Assembly: GCF_030272615.1 (NCBI RefSeq)
Contig: NC_081409.1
Coordinates: forward strand, 915,783,340 to 915,847,339
DNA: 64,000 nt
Source: Cryptomeria japonica
Lineage: Eukaryota; Streptophyta; Pinopsida; Cupressales; Cupressaceae
Reading direction: 5' to 3'
Positions within the stretch are counted from its first letter, which is position 1. Each line of letters opens with the position of its first letter. The position numbers and the translations under genes were made by a program. The notes beneath the pieces are model-generated. The model saw only the letters and a list, made by a program, of their open reading frames with translations, was not told the origin of the DNA and did not search any database. Below are positions 56,401 to 64,000 of this stretch, piece by piece.

Positions 56401-59400
56401 GTAATTGGTAACCTGTCACCTTATGGAATGTATCCTATGAGATTGTTATGAAATAAATTTCTCTCAAGATTTAACAAATCCTTCCCTAGCAACTTCCTCG
56501 TGGCATAAACATTTTTCTTAAGTCATGGTAAATCCTTGAAAAAATTATTTCCATTTAAAAAGGCATTAAATGGGACTTGTGATCTCAAAAACCTATAATA
56601 TTTATTAAAATTATATTTCCAAAGGCCTCTAATTTTAGCATTGGGATTTAGACAACATTTTCTTTGATTTGTCCAAATATTATTCTCTAATGCCTCAAAT
56701 TGCATCACCATTAATGTCCAACAATACTAGCCTTTCAAGCTTTTTTGTCAATTTGCAAATAATTCCTTTTAGCTCTTATAGTTCACATGCTTTATGTGCT
56801 TGTTATTAAGGGCTTGATTAGATTTTTTCCCATATGGTATCTTAAAAGTTGGTTATTGGTATTGCATTCAACAATAAATCTATTTAGTTGGTTTATGGGA
56901 GATTTTCTAGTGATCCTTTTCTCACTCTCTTTTAGGACAAGAATAATATCAAATATACTATTCTTTTTCTTGATACGTTCTAGCACAAACCTACCTTGAG
57001 TATTTAATGGTAAAAATCTCAATGGAGCATATAAAACCTTTTCTTTGAAAAATTGACTATTTTGACTATTTTGGATGAAGATGTTGATCATGGGGAAATA
57101 TTTCTATTCATCAAGTGCATTTCCTTTCTATTTTAGATGCCACTTGCTAGATTGTGGCAAGTTGTCATTAACATAATTGAAAAAACTAATCTATTAGATC
57201 AGTAAACCTCTTTCTATAGTTGGCTAATTCTAGGTAAGCTCTAAGATTTTAGCTAATAATAATGTTTGTTTTTCTTCTAATAATTGTGTTCCTTCTAAGG
57301 CTTCATATTCCAAAGTCAAGAAGCTCAATTTTTTCTCTTTATGATTCTATAAATGGGAATAAACCATTTCATCATTGTGTTTGTGATTACTTTTGTTTCC
57401 TTCATGATTTTGGTGGTTTGGGACTTCTTTCAAGTTCATTGGCAAGGTATTGCTCTACATGCTAAATGAATTATTAGAGCTCTAGAAGGGAATATGATGC
57501 CTACTTTTTTATTAAGAGATATTTATTTTGGAATTCCTTCTAGATTAATAGATTTGAAAATTTTTAGTCTTTATACTCTTTTCACAATGATGGAGCCTAC
57601 TCAAATTTAAGGCACTTTTGTTATTAAGCAAATGTGGAAGGCTAGAAACTCTATCAAACTATAGATTCTTTGAGATGGTAATGAGTTTTATAATGGCCTC
57701 TCAAATAACTAGTAGTTATTTTGGTTGTGATTAGTTCTTTCATATCTTAGGTTCTTTTGATTCAAATTAATTAAAAGAAGAATCAAAATTCTGAATTATT
57801 TCCTTTTTAGAACTAACAATAATTTTCTCTATTTACATAAAGCAAACTTAAAAGTATTTTAATCCAATTAGGATCAAGAGACCTTTCAAGTTTTTATTGA
57901 TTTTATTCCTTCTAATATGGTTTTAAGAATGGATTAGGTCCTTCATGTTTTGGTGGAAAGATTACAAATACCCATAAATGTCATTTCACAATGAGAATCC
58001 CCACATGGGATACTTATACGTTGAACCCCATCTTTGAATGTAGACATATCAAACCATTGTTGGTAGCTCTAGTATTTACTTGAAACTTAGCAATGGTGGT
58101 TCTTGATAATTTTGGTGGCTATTCTTGATCATAAATTAGCTCATGCAATTATTTACCAAGGTATGTTTCTTAGTTTTCATCTAGCTTAGCTAGTTATTAG
58201 CTATCCCTATCTCTTATTTGGATAAATGGAGTCTCTCAAACATGTATCTTAGGTCTATACTGGATCTTAATTTTTTGGAATTAGATAATGATTTACTCAA
58301 ACCATTTTTTTTGGACTTCTTTTCATATGAAATATGGTGTTGCTACTTGACTTAACATATTTCTTGTTTGAATCAATTTAAATTTGACATGCTTTCAAGC
58401 TAAAAATTCTCCTCAATATTCGAAAAAATAAGAATTCAAGTCTCTTTTCTTTTCTATTAATTTAGTTGATGTTTACTTGTATTTATATGCAAAACTATGA
58501 TTTCTAGAGTCCAAGGCCCTACTTCATCCCCACCTTGTGGCCATGGTCAATCAGCTAAATGAGATCATGTAGGCCTTTTCAACTGCAAGTATCCATATAT
58601 TGTGTTGCTTGTGGATGGTATTAGCACCTTCGACACCTTCTACCTCTTTTTCATGAGCGTGGTACTCCTAGATAACTATATTCTAATTTTTTTAATAACT
58701 TTTAACACAGTGCTCTCTTTAATCAATCAATAATTTGTTAGATTCGACAACAATGAAAGCAGCAAGAATTGTGATGGAATATGTTTATGTGGGCTCTCAA
58801 TTTGGCTGAGTGAGGCAATAAAGCCACAACGTACTTTGCGTGGGCAATGAAAAGTGGTTTGGCTGTCTAATATTTGGACTTGGACGTGATTTATATACGC
58901 AATAATTGAGATTCCCGTGAATGTATGTTTATCTAAACCTAAATTAAAGGCACTGTCATTGTAATAGTCCACCATGAATTTTCTTCTTTTCCCATTGATG
59001 ACTGACTATTCAAACAAACTACTAGAAAAGCCGATTCTTTTCTCCCTTCTCTTTCATGCAAAAGGTTTTTTGTTTGGTCTTAAAAGCTGCTTTACATTGT
59101 TTCATATCAATCAAATAATTGATACCTTTCGTACATCTTTTGAATCAATCAATACTTTTTAAAAGTAAATATTCCATAATATTTTGTTTTCTAAAAGTGA
59201 AATACATACTATTCATCATGAAAAGAAAAAGATATGTGCCATATAAGTTTGTTTATTTAACGAAAATGGATGTCAACATACATATATATTCTAATGATTG
59301 ACATTAAAATGTTATCTTTTAACTAAACAGAAATAAATTTATTATTACAAAATATTATGATTATAAAGTAATGTGAATGGGTACTAAAACTTACTTAAAT

Positions 59401-59970
59401 GAACTGAATTTATGTAATTTTATATCAAACAACATTATGACATGATTCAAGTAAATACATCATTAGTTAATTTATAGTTAATGTTATTATTATCTTTTTT
59501 ATATTATAATAGAAATTTATATTAAAATATAATATAAATGAATGTATATGTTTATTTTCTTATTTTTAATTATATGTTAATAAATATCTTATATAATAAT
59601 GTGTGTCAAGTCTTAATACTATTAAACAAGTAAAAGAAAATAAAAATCTTATATTATATTTCTAACAATTAATTCATATAACAATAATCATATATCATAA
59701 TGATGATATTCTCTGTAGTGTTCCATACAAATTGATCCTCCGTTCCACTTCTTAAGATTGATGAACTTACTTCTATTCCTTGTCATGTGGTTGGAATAAC
59801 CATTTCCAATTGTGTAGGAGAAAAAGTGACACTAAGCAAACATGCCCTAATCTCACTTTCAATCACACATTTGTGGAATACGAAAGAGCCTAGAGGTATC
59901 ACACAATTGGCTACTTCTTTTTGTGGAAGAGAGAGCCACGGGCTACCTATTAGGATTTCTATTCCTTTGT
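56401..59970. other. No gene seen; unassigned AT-rich sequence
   Basis: Several short open frames on both strands (for example 56523-56711 and 56792-57091 minus) lack recognisable motifs. The frames at 56523-57091 lie upstream of the zinc-knuckle remnant on the same strand and could belong to the same dead element. 59200-59700 is extremely AT-rich. Confidence 0.3.
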
Positions 59971-60137
59971 TGTAATTGAAAGATAAAATGATACAAGTTC
60001 AATCCCTAACCCCAAAATGCAAGTAGGAACTAATGACAAGATTGCAGAATTGAACTTAAACAATGGAAAGCTGTAAATACAAGGATAAGACAAGAATGTA
60101 AATGCGTACCCGGAGTTAAAATATGAATGAAAATGTT

Positions 60138-60345
60138 CGGGACGGGGGCGCGGGCGCCACTGTCCTGATTCTGCCCCTGAAACTGCTCCGGAAACTGCTG
60201 TTTTGCACTCTGGAAAACTGTCAAAAATGCTGAAAATGTTGTCTGTCAGGAGGACCAGGGCGCCCAGCGCCCCTGTCCCAGGGACCAGGGCGCCCAACGC
60301 CCCTGTCCTGGCAGGACCAAGGCGCTCCATGCCCCTGTCCTGGTC
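60138..60345. repeat. GC-rich palindromic repeats in the G LTR
   Basis: Units of the form GGACCAGGGCGC-CCA-GCGCCCCTGTCC begin at 60252, 60282 and 60314, about 30-32 bp apart. A more diverged unit (GGGACGGGGGCGCGGGCGCC) sits at 60138. Between adjacent units GCGCCCCTGTCCC and GGGACCAGGGCGC also form a hairpin. The GC content contrasts sharply with the AT-rich surroundings. Confidence 0.88.
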
Positions 60346-61081
60346 TTCTGCTCTGAGATTTGGTGGGAAGGTCGGTCTCAGTCTGCTTCTCCCGGATCTG
60401 CAACCTGCGGCGTCGTCCGAGTCCCGAAACCTGCACTTATATCTGAAAAGGTGTTTGGGCGGCTATATAGGGTTTTGCCTTAGTCAAACCCCCGCTTCGG
60501 TGATTTCCACCTCCACGAATAGCCAAGTTGTATTGTAAAATGTATTGTGTGTGCAAACCTAGTGTGTGTGCAAGGTCCTAAAATGCAAGAAAGCAAACTA
60601 GAGCAACCTAGAAAGTAAACCCTAATTGCTTGTAAATGATAATGTAAATGCTCCAAATCAAGATGCAAAATGATCTAAAGCATGAATAAGTGATATATTG
60701 AAGCTTATGCAAAGACATGAAAACAACATGAAATCATACCCAACCCCCAAGGGAGGGGTACAAGCCAATCTTCAGTCGGTAATCTCCTATTGTTCTTAAA
60801 TGTCTTCCAAGCCCTAAATGGATGAATGAAATTGATAAATGCTTGATAGAAGGATGTTGAATGTTGTTGAAGTCTTCAAAGATCTGCTCTTTTGCTGCAT
60901 ATGAGGTCCTGAAAACAAAAATCGGATCCTTTCAAATGAAGAAAGAGAGCTCTTATATATGAAACCCTAGGTCTTAATTTCAACTTTTGGCCAACCTAGA
61001 GATTGAATATCCCGCCAATTTCTTGGGGTTAAGCTTTATTTTATGATTGGATCGTGCTCCTAAAATTTCGGAAAAAATGTC

Positions 61082-61115
61082 CGGGACCATGTGCACTCCG
61101 AGTGCCACGGTCCCG
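61082..61115. repeat. 33-bp near-perfect palindrome in the G LTR
   Basis: CGGGACCATGTGCACT and AGTGCCACGGTCCCG face each other around CCG. Outer arms CGGGACC/GGTCCCG and inner arms GCACT/AGTGC are perfect. Confidence 0.85.
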
Positions 61116-61479
61116 ACAACTTTTCACCAAATTTTCAGGGCCGTCGGATATGATGATTTTAGAGAGAATCCCGAAGTTACAGGTGATTTCGAGATGTTTT
61201 GACCCCCGAAACCAAGCCCCCAAGTTCAAAATAGGACCTAATTAGGGTTTTTGATTGAGTGATGTATAGGAGGAATAAAATGAAAGGGGCACACTTTAAT
61301 GAAAGGGCCCAACTTTATGATGTGGAAGATGATGAAATAGAACCTTAGACCTAATTAATTTGATTAATTAAGTGCTAAAGGGGAAATGCAATGCAAAATG
61401 CAAAATGCGCCAAGGCGGTTGCTAAACTAGGTGTGAAATTGTACCACCCTAGCAAGTGCGTACAATTTACGACGCTACA

Positions 61480-63157
61480 TTTAGCCCCCACTTTAGTGGT
61501 CATATGAACACTACGTGCATATGCAAGCTAAAGTACAGAAAAGTAAACATTATTTGAAAAAGGATATATCCATAAGTTTGTCGAACGAAGCCCCCAGCGG
61601 TATCTACAGTACACAGTTAGGAACCGCACCCTACAAAACACACGTTAGATCACAAAATCACCTAATGCTTACTAAGGAAGGTGATGAAAATTCGAGGGTA
61701 GCTATATGCCCCCCCTGTTTCGGCTTGCTAATTTTAGTGAGTTGAAACAGGGTATCATGTTTACCACTTCGAATTGTTAAAGAATATTGATGACAAATGC
61801 TCACAAGAAGATTTGATATGAGATCAAAAACTAATGGAGAATCATTTGGTAAGAAAGAGGACTAAATCTCAATTCCAACACAACAAAGAGTGTGAGGATT
61901 TGGGAGTTCTCTAACACAAGATGAAGGATGTAAATGGAAACAAAATGCAAAGAGAAAGAAAGGAAAAAAAGCATGAATACACACATTGGTGATCCATGAG
62001 AAGAATAGTGAGAGAGAAAACATGGACTTCTCGCCCCTAGATCTTGTCTAGGTGATCCATGGGAAAAGGACATGGAAAACTAGCCCCTAGAGTCTGTCTA
62101 GGTGATCCATGTAAGGGAGGAGAGTGAGAAAGTCTAGCCTTATGCCGCTAGTTCCACTCAACCTCGTGCATGTGTGTGTAAGTGAGGTTAGAATCATCTC
62201 ATAGGAGTCTATGCCCGAGTATGCTACAACCTGTATATGTATAGTACAAAAGCGTGACATCTCACTCTAAGAGTCTATGCTCTGGTTCCGAGAATAATCA
62301 CCTTGCATAAAAGAAAAATGGAGACATCTCGCTCTAAGAGTCTGTGCTCTGGTTCCAAGAATGACCCATTGCTCAAAAAGTGTAATGTTTATGTCATAAG
62401 CAAAGTAGAACAAGGATACCTACCTTCATCACAAAAGAAGATACCCCAAAAATGCAACAATGTCATAGATCCAAGCAAGAGAGTTTTACACTCTTTAAGC
62501 AAGGATAAGATAGTTGAAAAGGGATATCTTGTAGTATGTGTAAAGGAGATCCTTAGAGGAGAAGAGATCTTTGTACAAAAGACACCTATCCCCAAGAGGA
62601 ATTGTCTTAGACAAATATAACATCTTCTAGAACAAGACAAAGAAGAGAATAAGAATGCAATACTTCCTTCTTTTGTGAGGTGAAAGTGATTCTTAATGAA
62701 GGATGACGCTCCTTTTAACCCAATTGGGAGAGTGAATTCATTATGGATGTATTTTACCAAGTGCAAAAGAGGTTGTAGTCAAGGACTTACACCTCTTGTA
62801 AGAGAGAATCCTTGAACAAACAACAACAAATGCATACAAGGAATAACATCAAGTAATAAAGTTCACACCGTCCACAAAATAGGAAAAAGGTGGATCCTTA
62901 GATAAAAATAAGGAAAGATCATTGCCTCAATGAGAAGGACATACACAATCTTTTAGGGAGAGATTTGGACATAAGCAAAAGAAGAGATGTATGAAATCAA
63001 TCTTGTCCCCATAGGAACAAGAAAATTAGGCTATTATGTTGCTTCAAAAAAAAATATATGATTGCACTTGAAATTGTACCATCATGAATGACAATGAGCC
63101 CCCAGTAAATGAGCTACCAATGTCACATAATGATGAGCAACATAATAGCCATTAATG
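61480..63157 (-). other. Element G 3' untranslated region; no gene
   Basis: Follows the G-patch stop at 63158 and ends with the polypurine tract at 61480-61494. Two repeat groups are found. GATCCATG..AAA..CATGGA(A)AACT and CTAG(A)..TTGTCTAGGTGATCCATG recur at 61990-62115. Four ~65-bp units with GTCTATGC lie at 62129-62390 (clearest at 62194, 62259 and 62325: CATCTC.CTCTAAGAGTCT, GCTCTGGTTCC). Confidence 0.65.
62129..62390. repeat. Four ~65-bp tandem repeats
   Basis: Unit landmarks at 62194, 62259 and 62325 (offsets 65 and 66 bp), plus a more diverged first unit at 62129. The last two units are nearly identical over GAGTCT.TGCTCTGGTTCC. Confidence 0.82.
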
Positions 63158-63964
63158 TTATTTAAAGACATGATAGATTGAATGAGGTATTTGAATATGA
63201 CATGCTAAATGCTCAACTATAAGTGAGATCAAAAACATGTATAAAATGATAAAAATTGAAGAAGAAAAGTCACAAGAAATCTTAGAAGAGGGATGAGTGT
63301 AATTTATTAGAGCCTTATCCTTGGGGAAAAGGACTTTATGATGAATAGGAGATAAAGATTCATAAGTAGATTTAGAAATTTGAGGGGATTCATAAAGAGA
63401 TTTGTTCATCGCCAATATTTCCTTATGAGGGGAATGAGAGTTGATAGAAGTAGAAGATGATTTAGTTGAAGTGAGATCATCATCACTACTAAATATAACA
63501 TTTACATTGAGAGATGGTCTTTTAGATGCTTTGGTACGTTTGCAGGGATTATAGCCGAGTCCAAAGGCATAATTGTGAAAATTAGTCTCTAGAGGAACTT
63601 TTATCCCTTGTTCATGAGCGCCACAACCATTTCCATGATACCCATGCTTAGCAAAAATGCGAAAACCACGACCATAACGATCAACCATTTCAGGAAGAGA
63701 AGGTGGTTTTTCATAAGACAAAGAATCAAACTCTTCATAATTAGGGGTGTGAGGAGAAGAAGTTTGAGAAGCGGCCACAAAATTATTGCTCATAGGTTCA
63801 AGTAAGACTGATTGATCTCTAGTTTCTTCCTTCTTTTTACCTTTAAGATCTCTAGGAGGAACCCTATACTCACCTACAAAGGTGGGATTAAAATCAAGAG
63901 ATCCCCAATCGTCTTCTGCGAGAACCTTCTCAGGATCAAAAGCTATTTCATGTGTAGACTCAGG
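63158..63964 (-). CDS. Element G G-patch-containing retroelement ORF, partial
   Basis: Minus-strand frame open from 63964 to a stop at 63158; sense continues past a TGA at 63965-63967 to the window edge, so the true start is not in view. The Met at 63793 is internal and probably not the natural start. Order: a linker with EDDWGSLDFNPTFVGEYRV (the same block as in element D), LPEMVDRYGRGFRIF, then a G-patch-like segment (KHGYHGNGCGAHEQGIKVPL, then YAFGLGYNPCK), then a serine-rich region. The last ~35 residues are hydrophobic and may be read-through. No RT follows. It probably comes from a Ty3 polyprotein, and may have an RNA-binding role (inference). Confidence 0.7.
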   Translation of the reverse strand, partial: PESTHEIAFDPEKVLAEDDWGSLDFNPTFVGEYRVPPRDLKGKKKEETRDQSVLLEPMSNNFVAASQTSSPHTPNYEEFDSLSYEKPPSLPEMVDRYGRGFRIFAKHGYHGNGCGAHEQGIKVPLETNFHNYAFGLGYNPCKRTKASKRPSLNVNVIFSSDDDLTSTKSSSTSINSHSPHKEILAMNKSLYESPQISKSTYESLSPIHHKVLFPKDKALINYTHPSSKISCDFSSSIFIILYMFLISLIVEHLACHIQIPHSIYHVFK

Positions 63965-64000
63965 TCAAGAAGGATCTTCTTCAGGAGCTTCAGACTCATC

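Larger units (their letters stand above)
59971..61479 (-). repeat. Element G candidate 3' LTR
   Basis: Starts (minus) TGTAGCGTCG right after the polypurine tract. The far end is proposed at 59971, where the minus strand reads ..CAATTACA, like the ATTACA end of D; this end is uncertain because no second copy is in the window. A TATA box lies at about 60951-60959 (minus, TATATAAGA) and another at about 60463-60472. It includes five GC-rich palindromes. Confidence 0.6.
59971..64000 (-). mobile_element. Element G: 3' part of a pol-less LTR retrotransposon related to D
   Basis: Reading on the minus strand from the window edge: a protease-linker and G-patch coding part (63158-64000), a 1.7-kb non-coding region with tandem repeats, a polypurine tract AAAGTGGGGGCTAAA (complement of 61480-61494) and an LTR starting TGTAGCGTCG at 61479. 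The coding order, the absence of RT, the polypurine tract and the LTR start all parallel element D. The 5' part and 5' LTR lie beyond 64000. Confidence 0.75.

Noticed and set aside
56792..57091. 99-codon minus-strand frame as a gene
   Set aside because: No recognisable domain, and it overlaps an equally good frame on the other strand.
63608..63805. Plus-strand open frame opposite the G-patch ORF
   Set aside because: It is the antisense shadow of the recognisable minus-strand retroelement frame.

Overview
This is plant nuclear DNA, most likely from a conifer. It is gene-poor and AT-rich, packed with old LTR retrotransposons of very different ages, and carries a 5'-truncated L1-type LINE, PPR-E pseudogene debris, one intronless lectin receptor kinase, and a coding family (1792-5010) of a type I associate with gymnosperm genomes. 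The species assignment is inference; no organelle or bacterial features are visible. The only gene that looks intact and host-like is the L-type lectin receptor kinase at 39342-41390 (+).

Layout. 1-8150: a decayed minus-strand coding element of unknown family (1792-5010), with a remarkable array on its upstream side (5751-8152) in which a ~39-bp imperfect palindrome recurs 15 times at a 166-168 bp (sometimes 175-177 bp) spacing. 8.6-10.6 kb: PPR pseudogene fragments. 11.5-34.7 kb: one nested retrotransposon cluster. The outermost element D (11489-34695, +) has LTRs of about 1.2 kb and a protease/G-patch/zinc-knuckle coding part but no polymerase. It is interrupted by a minus-strand chromovirus C (13791-~27292). 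C is interrupted between protease and RT by a short non-autonomous LTR element A (18464-26541, target duplication GGTAG). A is interrupted by B (20178-25500), a gag-protease-only chromovirus derivative with 1610-bp LTRs. By eye, LTR divergence falls from D (roughly 12%) to A (2-3%) to B (about 1%), as the nesting predicts. D's 3' part also holds a candidate TIR element I (29456-33328) with palindromic subterminal repeats around a 2.2-kb CT tract.

34.7-50.3 kb: the receptor kinase lies between two diverged copies of one flanking sequence, suggesting a past tandem duplication. The downstream copy is split by a decayed Copia element E (42230-47393, TSD CTAGT), which contains a solo LTR related to A, and is followed by the truncated LINE (14-bp TSD). 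50.3-59.9 kb: mostly unassigned AT-rich sequence with a tandem duplication, a tRNA-like SINE candidate, a readable but stop-ridden pseudogene (54974-55519) and a zinc-knuckle remnant. 59.97-64.0 kb: the 3' end of element G (minus), related to D, with an LTR rich in GC palindromes, tandem repeats in the 3' UTR, and a G-patch ORF continuing beyond the window edge.

Two themes stand out: a family of pol-less LTR elements (D and G) that keep protease and G-patch coding, and tandem or dispersed palindromes in the noncoding parts of several unrelated elements. The palindrome in the 167-bp array and the one in the G LTR appear to be the same asymmetric motif, differing by what looks like a compensatory base pair.
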